This document shows, in pieces, positions 9,025 through 18,130 of a DNA stretch of 64,000 bases (position 1 is the stretch's first letter; every line of letters begins with the position of its first letter). The notes below the pieces were generated by a model that saw nothing but the letters and a program-made list of their open reading frames with translations, searched no databases and was not told the origin of the DNA. Where the stretch lies: the NCBI GenBank assembly GCA_004014935.1, contig CP025326.1, positions 806,001-870,000 of the forward strand, given 5' to 3'. The position numbers were made by a program, and so were the translations under genes. The DNA comes from Saccharomycopsis malanga (lineage: Eukaryota > Ascomycota > Saccharomycetes > Ascoideales > Saccharomycopsidaceae).

Positions 9025-10698
9025 TCAATGGGAAACAGATTCAGATGGATCAACATGAATAACTTTGTCGGTGTTCAAGATCCTCAAAGGATCCAAAGCA
9101 AGTTTAATATGTCTCATAAGATTGATTGTATCGTTTCCCACTTCTTGAATCAAATATTCTCTTTTACCAAAACCAACGCCATGTTCTCCGGTGCAAGTTC
9201 CTTCGTTATCAAGAGCTCTTTTGACCATCCTGTCTACGAGCTTTTCAGCGGTTTTTCTTGTTTCTTGATTATAGAGTAAAAAGGCATGAAAGTTACCGTC
9301 ACCAACATGACCTACAAGGGTTGCTGTGAGACCGGATTGTTCCATGTCAACTTTGGTTTCTTTCAACACTTTTGCAAGCCGTGAAACCGGAACAGCAACA
9401 TCAGTAGTCCAAATTTGGATATCTTTATCTAAAGTTCTACCATAATCTATGGTTGACCATAGAGCGACTTTTCTTGCTTGCCAAAGCTCCAATTTCTCTT
9501 CTTCGTTCTCAGCGAACTCAAAACTATGGTTTTTGTTTTGCTTGGCAATCTTCTCGACCGTAGAAATCAATTCTTTCATTCCTCTTTCCGTGTTGCCTCC
9601 TAATTTGAAAAACAATGTAGGTTTTTCGTTCCATTTCTTTTCTGTCTGCCCTGCTTCATTGATACATTTCATCATCTTGTCATCTAGCAATTCTACAGCA
9701 TTTACTTGTATTCCTTGGTCCACTATATTCTCTACAGTTCTTGCCGCATCCTCGATCGAGTCGTAGCTCACTACCGCTATGGATTCCTTGTGGGGCTTGA
9801 CCCACAACTTCAAAGTGACCTCTGTGACAATGCCTAACGTGCCCTCTGAGCCTACAAACAAGTTGGTGAGGTTGTAGCCTGCAGACGACTTTCTAGGCCG
9901 GTTCCGGGTTTTGATAACCGTCCCATCGGCAAGAACTACAGTCAAACTCAATACATTTTCTTTCATGGTCCCATATCGGGCAGCATTGGTTCCAGAACAT
10001 GATGTGGCAACCATACCCCCGATTTCTGCTGTTGGGCCCGGATCACAACCAAACATAAGCCCTTTTTCTGATAGAAAGTCGCCCAAATCTTCCCATGGCA
10101 CCCCCGGCTGCACCACCACATCTAAATCTTTCTCATGGACCTCCACAATCTTGTTCATGTTGTTCATGTCTAGACAAATGCCCCCTCGGGTCGGAATGTA
10201 ATGACCCTCCAATGAGGTTCCCCCGGAATAGGGCACCACCGGCACCCGGTACCGCGTGCATATCTTCATGACGCGTGACACCTGCGCTGTCGAGTTCGGG
10301 TACACCACCGCATACGGTCTTTGCTCCTCCGTTGCATGGTGTGAGTTGAAGTAAGTGTCCGAATGGTCTTTTCGACTCGTCTCTGACATTGTCACATTAT
10401 CGGCTCCCACAACTGACCGGATTTCCTCGAAAGCAGCATGCAAATCTTCCAGTGTCCCGTACACTGGTGCATCAATGTCCTGCAATGCAGTGGTGCATGA
10501 AGTTTTCTGGACCGCACCGTCCTGGCGGATATCACCATTTCTTTGTCCAATATAGAGTCCACTACTAAATAACAAAGACCCTCCTAAAATAGCCATCCAT
10601 CGTCTCTTTGCATCATGCCGTCCCGTGGAATACGCTCTCGCACCAATTCTGACAGCTCCTTTGCCAAATTGGCCACCAATTGCTCTCCGGAGAAACAT
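9025..10698 (-). CDS. DLD1: D-lactate dehydrogenase (cytochrome), mitochondrial
   Basis: A 557-residue flavoprotein (S. cerevisiae Dld1 587). It oxidises D-lactate to pyruvate and passes electrons to cytochrome c on the intermembrane-space side of the inner membrane. The N-terminus is an amphipathic Arg-rich presequence (MFLRRAIGGQFGKGAVRIGA) followed by one membrane segment (WMAILGGSLLFSSGLYIG, about residues 34-51), as in Dld1. The FAD-binding (PCMH) domain spans about 130-310, with VPYSGGTSLEGH, GCDPGPTAEIGGMVATSCSG and FVGSEGTLGIVTEVT. The C-terminal oxidase domain has GHVGDGNFHAFLL and GEHGVGFGKREYL. The start is the ATG at 10698-10696; three upstream codons in frame lack an ATG. The closest alternative, Dld2/Dld3 (D-2-hydroxyglutarate enzymes), normally lacks the presequence-plus-membrane arrangement. 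Confidence 0.93.
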   Translation of the reverse strand: MFLRRAIGGQFGKGAVRIGARAYSTGRHDAKRRWMAILGGSLLFSSGLYIGQRNGDIRQDGAVQKTSCTTALQDIDAPVYGTLEDLHAAFEEIRSVVGADNVTMSETSRKDHSDTYFNSHHATEEQRPYAVVYPNSTAQVSRVMKICTRYRVPVVPYSGGTSLEGHYIPTRGGICLDMNNMNKIVEVHEKDLDVVVQPGVPWEDLGDFLSEKGLMFGCDPGPTAEIGGMVATSCSGTNAARYGTMKENVLSLTVVLADGTVIKTRNRPRKSSAGYNLTNLFVGSEGTLGIVTEVTLKLWVKPHKESIAVVSYDSIEDAARTVENIVDQGIQVNAVELLDDKMMKCINEAGQTEKKWNEKPTLFFKLGGNTERGMKELISTVEKIAKQNKNHSFEFAENEEEKLELWQARKVALWSTIDYGRTLDKDIQIWTTDVAVPVSRLAKVLKETKVDMEQSGLTATLVGHVGDGNFHAFLLYNQETRKTAEKLVDRMVKRALDNEGTCTGEHGVGFGKREYLIQEVGNDTINLMRHIKLALDPLRILNTDKVIHVDPSESVSH

Positions 10699-11130
10699 TG
10701 CAGTCAATATACACTGTAAAGCTGCCCCGCAGAAAACTCACATTATAATCAACACCCATATTCGCTCACATTATGGGAACTGAATTGCTACTTATATACA
10801 CCGTAAAATAGGCCCAGGGCGGTTGTAGCGGATCCAAAAGTGGTAATATCAACCGTGGGGGTCTGTGGGGTAAGCCGGTTGAAAATTTGACATGAAAGCG
10901 AAGCAAAGTTGGCTTAACAGATTTATAACTAATTACTAATTACTAACTACTGATATGATATCAAAATTTGACTAGTCCATTTTTATTATTTATTGATAAT
11001 ATGAAGTGTTATCTAGTAATTTTGTTTCTGTTTAATCGTGATTAGATATGTTGGTACTAATTTTGTTTCAAGATGTAGATGAACTAAAGTTTACAACTTG
11101 TATATATAGCTATTGTTTGGTTATTTCTTA
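10699..11130. other. Upstream region of DLD1
   Basis: The 5' flank of DLD1 contains a moderately G+C-rich part (10700-10890), then A+T-rich DNA. No specific operator could be assigned. Confidence 0.35.
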
Positions 11131-11140
11131 AAACCTTTTA

Positions 11141-11222
11141 TCCACCTTTATTGTAATTTCTTTTTAACTCATTATATAGCGGTTATTCCATTCTTTGTTC
11201 AATACAAAACTGTCTTAATATT
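11141..11222. repeat. Family-3 A+T-rich repeat, degenerate copy
   Basis: CCTTTATTGTAATTTCT, then ATTCCATTCTTTGTTCAATACAAAACTGTCTTA, spaced as in the clearer copies at 11764-11880 and 50172-50305. Confidence 0.5.
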
Positions 11223-11550
11223 TTAACCAGAAGCATTCTGCTTGAGACTTACATAGTAGACATTCATCTTGATCTTCCAGTTATTTGTAAGGGCTCTTTA
11301 ACACAGTTCTCACACTTAATCAATATGGGGTTTTTTCAAAATGATTATACGATTATTGCAAAAACACTGAAGCAGAAAGCGAAGAGATAGTGGTAAAATG
11401 CTAATATTAGTATCATTTTTTATCAATTGGTGATAACACAGCATTTATATAATGGGCTCGAAATGTAACATTATTTTATTTGGCTTGAGGTGTATAAGTT
11501 TATTATTATTGTTGAAGCTGTATCATTAGTGGTAAAGTCCTATATACTTC

Positions 11551-11880
11551 TAGTCCTGATCGACTAGATACCTTAAACGCTTTATTCTATGTTTTGCTCT
11601 TCTTTCACTCTTTCTCTTTGACCACCTCATTTTATTTACTAATTTTTATTGGCTAGATTCATCAGGCAATACTCAAGACATTGATATTTCCTATTTTAGT
11701 TATCTTTAAAGGTCAACACAGTGGTCTATAGCGTTCTATTACCCTTTTCGGCATCTCACTGTTCTTTTTAAGACTCTATTTCCTCCTTTATTTTAGACTT
11801 CTTCTGTCCTTTTATATGGTCAGTTACTTTTTATTCATTCTCCGTTCAATACAAATCCATCTTAGTATTACAGAAGCATA
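11551..11880. repeat. Family-3 A+T-rich repeat
   Basis: Shares CTGATCGACTAGATAC (11555-11571) and then TTTCCTCCTTTATTTTAG, CCTTTTATATGG, CATTCTCCGTTCAATACAAA and TCCATCTT (11764-11870) with 50172-50305. In that copy the two blocks are directly joined, so one copy has lost or gained about 190 bp. No coding potential. Confidence 0.7.
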
Positions 11881-12180
11881 TCAAAATCTTATGATTATTG
11901 AAGTGTATAAAGTTATTATTACTAATTAGTTCTCATTTTTGCCACTGGGTGGCTAATTCTCCTGGCAGCTTAAAAAGTCTCTCTCGATCCAAACATTATT
12001 CTGTTTGGTTTTATAGATGTATTAAATATATACTTTTAGTATTCAGCCAATAAGGTTATAGGTTAGGGACATTTTGGACTTTTCCTAGCTTCCTGGCTAT
12101 TTTCCTCTCATTTTTGTGAAATCCCCTGTGGCTTTAGGCCTTTTTCCACTACATACATTTCCTTTAGCAGAATCTTTTAT

Positions 12181-12235
12181 ATTTCCAACTCGATACATAT
12201 CAGTTTCGTATATATGTGCTGCCGCTGAAGAGACT
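12181..12235 (-). mobile_element. SINE 3'-end fragment, minus strand
   Basis: Matches the minus-strand 3' end of the SINE: ACTCGATACATATCAGTTTCGTATATATGTGCT (in pieces), lying next to the 17-bp minisatellite. Confidence 0.6.
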
Positions 12236-12248
12236 TGCTTTAATTTTA

Positions 12249-12367
12249 GGCTTTCGCTACTTGTAGGCTTTCTCTACTTGTAGGCTTTCTCTACTTGTAG
12301 GCTTTCTCTACTTGTAGGCTTTCTCTACTTGTAGGCTTTCTCTACTTGTAGGCTTTCTCTACTTGTA
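12249..12367. repeat. 17-bp minisatellite, exactly 7 units
   Basis: Seven head-to-tail copies of GGCTTTCTCTACTTGTA. The first unit differs by one base (TTTCG). It lies about 600 bp from the end of the Dal5-like gene in otherwise gene-free DNA. Confidence 0.95.
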
Positions 12368-12978
12368 GGCTTAATCTATATACCTATAGATCATGTCTCA
12401 TACTATTGCTTTTACTGTTGGAAGCACGTTCAGTAAAAAATTCCAACCGGATTCGAACTGGGGACCTTTCTTGTTGGATGTTCTTTTTTCTAAAAGATCT
12501 CAACTCCTACTCAGGAACTATATGGAACTGATATGTACTGAGCTTGAAACATATAATTGGTTATTACTATCATTACATTAATGTTACAAGAGTAGTTCCA
12601 GAGGGACGGTGGGTATTTAAATTACAAGATTGCACATTTTGAAAAAATCTGGACATTTCTACAAGTTACTAGGGAGTTTCTTATAATAATGTATAAAACG
12701 ACAGTACTCCAGATAGGAAAAAATGAGATATAAAAAAACAATTTGCTCAATATTTGTAACAAAGATAATAATTTAAAGTATCATGAAAGCTTTTTTTTAC
12801 GAAGGATACTAGTACTTCAATAAAGGCTTGAAGTACTAGTATCCTTTGAAAACAAATTATTAATACTATATAACAATGAGTCGGTATACAGCCAATTATT
12901 AATATTATGTAAAACTAATAGTATTATAAAACAATCAATGTTCATATATTAGAGCCAAATATGGAAACAATCACCTCA
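12368..12978. other. A+T-rich 3' flank of the Dal5-like gene
   Basis: No gene. A 17-bp inverted repeat around 12809-12845 reads AAGGATACTAGTACTTC ... GAAGTACTAGTATCCTT and could form a stable hairpin. Confidence 0.45.
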
Positions 12979-14559
12979 CTAGTACAAATAATGGAAGGAA
13001 GGGTTCTTGTCGCCTTGTTTGATCTGCTCGTCCAGTGATAAAGAATCAAACTGATTCTGGTAGTCAGGATGTTGCTTTGCTCTATTTTGGCGGGAAATGT
13101 AGAAAAAGTAGATTGACATGAACACCATGGAGAAGACTATAAACGCGATACTGATGGACAAGCCTTTTATATATCTGGGGGCATCATTAGCTAAAAAGAT
13201 ATAAGTGGAGATGATGCCTCCGGTGTTACCAAAGCCCACCAAAACAGCTGTGCCAATGCCTTTTCTGAGATGGCCTCCGAAATTGAGGGTTGTCCAGCAA
13301 ATTAGCACAGGCATGGCTGAATAGAGGCCAGTTGCCACAAGGAAGCAACCGGCGTAGCGGGCTTCCGGGTTGTTTTTGAAGCCGAGAACAATGGCAAGGC
13401 CGAGCAACCCAATGAGAGAGTTGATCATAGCGTAGGGAAATCGTTTTTTAGTGTAATCGGACAAGAAGGAGACCATGTTGCAATATCCAAAAGCACAGAG
13501 CCAGGGGTAAACTGACCGTTGGTTAGCAGCTTCTCCTGTGTATCCCATGACCTTTATGATGGAGGTAGCAAAGTAGGCAAAGCCATAGGCAGGGATGATC
13601 AAGCCAAAGTACGCTAGGGAGGAGATCCAGACAAGAGGGTCTTTTAGGAATCTGGCAATGTCTTTCCACGAGTTTTCAGTGTCAAAACCCGAATCCCCGT
13701 TGGTGAGAGCCAATTTCTGCTTCAAAAACAGTTTTTCCTTGTCGTTGAGAAAGCGGCAGTTTTCAGGAAAGTCCGGCACTATGAAATAGAGAAGAAACGC
13801 CAACCCTGCGGTGAAGGTGCCTTCGATTATGAAAATCCATTGCCAGGCTGCAATCCCATACCGGCCGTCCAAGTCTTTAATCCGGTAGGCAATTGCACCA
13901 CCCGAGGCCCCGGCCAACGTTGTGGAGGAGAAGAAGATGCTGAACCGTCGCTGCGCCTGTGTTTTTGTATAGAAATTGCCAAGAATATAGAATATGGCCG
14001 GAAAACTGCCGCTTTCAAACACCCCTAGCAAAAAACGACATGCCGCAAGCCCCCCAAAGCTTTTCACGAACCCCATTCCCACCGTCACACCGCCAAACAA
14101 AAGAATACACCCACTCAACCACACATGCGGTGCCACCAGCTTGATAGCATGGTTCGACATCACCTCGAAGAAGATGTACGGCACAAAAAATAGCGTCAAA
14201 CAGGTGTTGAACTCGTTGCCTGCAAGCCTTAGATCCTCTGCCATCCCATACACCTTGGCATTGCTGATGTTCACTCTGTCCAAAAACGCAAGAAAATAAA
14301 GCAACGTGAGCGGCGGCACAACACACATGTCAATCTTCCACGTAAGTGCCTGCTGGTTGATCCCATACTCTTCTGCCAACTCTTCTATTTGCTCTTCCTT
14401 CACTTCAACTCCACCCTTGCTACTTTTTTCGGTTTCTGACACACTTCCCGACACAAGCGCCGCAATTCCTCCTGGCTCGCGCTTCATAGCCTCTTCCTTT
14501 ATCATTTTGACCTGGCCATTCCCTCTTCTGCTGTCTTCAATGGGTATTTGAAGCAACAT
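12979..14559 (-). CDS. Dal5-family anion:proton symporter (allantoate permease family, MFS)
   Basis: A 526-residue major-facilitator protein with a ~75-residue hydrophilic N-terminus and about twelve membrane helices. Family features are FLDRVNISNAKVYGM after helix 1, a LFFVPYIFFEVMSN helix, CRFLLGVFESGSFPAIFYIL, YTKTQAQRRFSIFFSSTTLAGASGG and VPDFPENCRFLNDKEK before the central loop, then a short Lys/Gln/Asp-rich tail. Its length fits Dal5 (543), Tna1 and Soa1/Yil166c, plasma-membrane carriers of allantoate, ureidosuccinate, nicotinate or sulfonates. The substrate cannot be read from the sequence. The start is the only ATG at the head of the frame. The promoter shares CATGCGGG and GCGATAATT with the Fur4-like gene at 3 kb. 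Confidence 0.88.
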   Translation of the reverse strand: MLLQIPIEDSRRGNGQVKMIKEEAMKREPGGIAALVSGSVSETEKSSKGGVEVKEEQIEELAEEYGINQQALTWKIDMCVVPPLTLLYFLAFLDRVNISNAKVYGMAEDLRLAGNEFNTCLTLFFVPYIFFEVMSNHAIKLVAPHVWLSGCILLFGGVTVGMGFVKSFGGLAACRFLLGVFESGSFPAIFYILGNFYTKTQAQRRFSIFFSSTTLAGASGGAIAYRIKDLDGRYGIAAWQWIFIIEGTFTAGLAFLLYFIVPDFPENCRFLNDKEKLFLKQKLALTNGDSGFDTENSWKDIARFLKDPLVWISSLAYFGLIIPAYGFAYFATSIIKVMGYTGEAANQRSVYPWLCAFGYCNMVSFLSDYTKKRFPYAMINSLIGLLGLAIVLGFKNNPEARYAGCFLVATGLYSAMPVLICWTTLNFGGHLRKGIGTAVLVGFGNTGGIISTYIFLANDAPRYIKGLSISIAFIVFSMVFMSIYFFYISRQNRAKQHPDYQNQFDSLSLDEQIKQGDKNPSFHYLY

Positions 14560-15010
14560 TTATATACAATCCTAGAAATTTCGCGATGACTAACATACTA
14601 TGTAGGCCGACGTAGGCTGATGTATACTCATGCGGGAAATATAATCTTCAAAAACTAAAATGAGAGCTCTGCAAAGAATATTTATAAGAGTTTGGCCCAC
14701 CTTTGGTCGTCTTTGTTCCTCACCAAGCAAAACATATCCTCTTAATTCGTAGAAACACCACTACAATTGTGCAAAATAAGCAGCTATTCGTATGTGAGTA
14801 CCTGCGTGCTCATGCGGGCGTCTGCGATAATTATGGGGAAACCAACCAAAAGATAAACTAAGCTGACAGTATATTCGATAACCTGAAATCGTGATTGTCT
14901 TTCTTTCTAGTCACACAGACCCTGCCATTCTTGTTGAAGGAAAGGTACTGGTGATGACTGACTGTTGGCTGCGTTTCTCTGCATGGTCATGCAGGAATAT
15001 GCGGTAAGAC
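14560..15010 (-). promoter_or_regulatory. Upstream region of the Dal5-like gene with repeated CATGCGGG words
   Basis: CATGCGGG occurs at 14629-14636 and 14811-14818, and a related CATGCAGG...ATGCGG at 14988-15003. GCGATAATT (GATA site) lies at 14824-14832. The same two words occur in the promoter of the Fur4-like gene at 2592 and 2495. CGG-bearing words are typical targets of zinc-cluster regulators; the actual factor is unknown. Confidence 0.45.
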
Positions 15011-15785
15011 TGGGGAAGACAACTAATGACAATTGATGTTAACAATAAAAATCGTCAATTCTGTTAAAATTAGACTTTACTGACAAAAGCCAGCCTATTC
15101 AATTTTCCTGAATTTACAAGTAAAAGCAAAAAATATAATAAAAATATCTTATATTTTGAGCTCAGTACTGTTTTTTTAGGTTCTTTCTTTGGCTTTAAAA
15201 TCATTCATGATGACACCAATGGCTTGTTATTAATGTTATATAACTGAGGGTGCTTTGTTTACCAAAAACAAACAATACAGAATGAAAATATTCCCAATTA
15301 GGCGACCTGTAGGGAAAAGTTGGGCGAAAGCTCAGTTGTCAAGTTCGTAGGCAGGTATAGTTGGCTTAGTTTAATAAAAGTAACCCTATAAAGCGCAGTA
15401 CAGGTCTGCTCTGTATTAATAAGCTAGTTAAAGATAAAATCAGAATGCTAAAGATTATTGGCAACAATAGTAAACTACACATTGGGGTATATAAGTACAC
15501 TATCGGTTGGTGTATGCACTATCATATTGATGAATACATCATTACTAATATATAATTGTTTTATTATTATAACATTAACGCAATGATAAAGCTATAGCAG
15601 GGTATCTGTTCAAATGTTAGTGTACATACTGTGTTTTTTAAAAAATAATGATAAATTTCAGCTTTTTTACAGAGCCTAATTGATTTCGCAATAGGAACCA
15701 CAGTAGGGCCTTACCTCTCATACTTTTAAATCTTTAAAATGACAAAAATTCAATAACTATTCACTTGCTATATTAACTGAACAAG
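15011..15785. other. Gene-free A+T-rich stretch
   Basis: No convincing frame, RNA or repeat copy was recognised. Confidence 0.4.
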
Positions 15786-15966
15786 CCCGCTGGGCAAGAT
15801 AGTTCAGTGGTTACACTTGCGGAAAGATACATAGACCATGAGCAGATTATAATGACAGAGACATGTGGGTTTTCCCCACTGGATTTTGCCAAATCTCTAC
15901 AGACATAGCGGTTATATACGAGTCTAATACGTACTGGGCTCGAAATATAAGATATTATTATTATCA
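15786..15966 (+). mobile_element. SINE copy with shortened middle, plus strand
   Basis: Head CTGGGCAAGATAGTTCAGTGG (A-box region of the tRNA-Asp-like type), then the CCCACTGGATTTTGCCAAATC block, ACAGACATAGCG, a variant of the ATACGAAACTGATATGTAC block, then GGGCTCGAAATATAAGATATT and a short (ATT)n tail. The B-box half and centre are missing. Confidence 0.8.
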
Positions 15967-17926
15967 TCACTGACTTAACACTATGCTTCGTTCTACATTG
16001 AGTGGCCATGTTTTATTGATTATGACATGTAACCAGATGAACAAGCCTACAAAACACATTTCATATTGGGTTTGCAACACACTTCAATCTCTAAAAAACA
16101 CATTTTATTACTTTTCCGTCAAGTTGTTAACTATTGATGTTAAATAGAGAGTATAAACTTCAATATGCAACTGTGCATAGATAAGTATTCAGTTTGCAGT
16201 GGAGATACATATCCATGCAAGATAGTACATGTCCTGTCACGTGGTTTTCTTGAAAAATGGCGAAAATCCTCGAAATCGCCTAAAAAAATCCCCAATTTTA
16301 CCAAGGGGATTTTTTCAGGTCTTGAAGAGAGTACATGGGGTAGTGCATGTGCCATGCGTCGAGCTTGCATAGTACTTGCATACACCAACTAGCACCTATA
16401 AAGGTCTATATTTGTATGACCAAACATGAGCTCAAATCACTCATTTTTTGTTTATTCCCAATCTGGGAAATTGTACAAATTTTATTTTTGTTATCCAATT
16501 CTATTAAGATACTTTTATTTCTTCTTCAACTTGATAGACATATATTTTTTGCTCAACCCTTTGTATGCTTCACACGCCAAATCCAACAAAAAACCTGAAG
16601 GGGATCAGGTCAGAGCAAGCCCATATAAGTTTTAAATCACACATATCTTTTTCAGGGCTTGAGCAACCCACTCTTGTAAAATTTCATTTTTTAGGAACCT
16701 CACTAATAATAACAACATCTTTGATCATTTTATTAGCCGTTTGATCCTTAATCTAGTCACCTATAATCAATACGGATTGTACAACTGGTTGAGCATTCAT
16801 TACGAGCTTAATGGCCTTTAGCGAGCTATTAATTGTTATTTTTATTCCATAAATAAAAGACTTGAATAATTATGACATAATACTACCCATACCATTGGTA
16901 TCTGGCGTGGTTAAGTTACATGTGTTGTGACCACTGGTCACCCAAAAATCTACCAATTCGTTAACTTGGCTCGATTCGCCCTTATCTTTCTTAAAAATAC
17001 ATTCTAATTATATTTTACGCTTAATTCTAGTTTTTTAGTTTGAAAAGTATTGGTTTTGATCGGGGAAATTATCTGCATACAGTGGTATTGAAGATTCAAA
17101 TCACAATTCATATTTCTGAAAGTAACTTGAAAAGAGAACGACAACAAGACACATTTCAAACTATCCTTTATACTGGTGTCTTTACGAAAGGCTTGTGGGA
17201 AACCAAAAACTGTACTTTTTATGTCTTTTCTGACGAGTTTTCAACTGTAAGCAAGTAGATAACTGACACATGTAGCCCAAGTGTAGCTTAAAACACGCGT
17301 AAAATGAAAAGAAAAAGGGATTTGGCCATATGTACAGGCTAGACACCTGTACCCCAATAGATTGGTAAAACAAGAAGGTGGTAAAGACTAATTAAAGCCT
17401 GAATACATTATAGTGACTCCAATAAGTTTTACTAGTTACCGCATGATGTACCATACAATAAACAATCCTACGCTAAACAAATGATATTTACAGTTTTTCG
17501 TTTGCAATTGGAAACAACAACCCGTTAGTCGCTTATTTGAAAACCTGTATACATATTATTATATTACTATTAAAACACCTTCTTTTGCTCAAGAACAATA
17601 AAACTGATTTTTAAAATAGACACGCGCTAAAAGTTTTTCCATGTATTGAGCACGTGGGCGCGCACGCACGCCACCCCCTTGCATCGTCTTTTATACCCAA
17701 ACAACCTGGACGCGCGGGATGCCTGCGGCAGCGATGTGCATAGTCGTGCATATCCGTAGAATCTGATCTATTCCAAGGAATTTATCACCCCTCTAGACAG
17801 TGTGAATTCTATATACACCTAATTTTGGAGAGCAGTTTCAGTGTAGCAAAGCATGATTTGATTACTATATAAATGTGTGAATTCAGTTTATTTTGCTAGT
17901 GATTTCATTTGGCATTCTAGCTAATA
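15967..17926. other. Gene-poor stretch before the Sel1-repeat gene
   Basis: Frames at 16140-16392 and 17040-17258 are short and show no motif. 16283-16316 holds a perfect 11-bp inverted repeat (AAAAAATCCCC ... GGGGATTTTTT, 12-nt loop). A G+C-rich island at 17640-17740 carries CACGTG and two GCGCG words and is likely part of the promoter of the gene at 18131. Confidence 0.4.
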
Positions 17927-17986
17927 AAAGTTTATTTTCATGTACTGGGCTTGAAATATATGATATTATTATTAAAGTTTATTTTC
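17927..17986 (+). mobile_element. 34-bp 5'-truncated SINE end with 13-bp target-site duplication
   Basis: 17940-17973 holds only the 3' end of the SINE (TGTACTGGGCTTGAAATATA plus ATTATTATT-like tail). It is flanked on both sides by the identical word AAAGTTTATTTTC (17927-17939 and 17974-17986). This is the expected result of target-primed reverse transcription that stopped early. Confidence 0.9.
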
Positions 17987-18130
17987 CGACTTTAGCTTCT
18001 GTGAAAATCTTTTCTCGAGAGATCTAGGAGGACTCCTCTTTAACCGGGGTTTTGCGTAGTTTTGTTCAAGACAGATCAGACATACTGAGAAGCTGGCAAC
18101 AGGCTGGACAAGGTGTAGGCTGTGTTAAAT

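Noticed and set aside
16283-16316. A Rho-independent terminator
   Set aside because: The DNA is from a eukaryote and no gene ends here; only the hairpin itself is reported.
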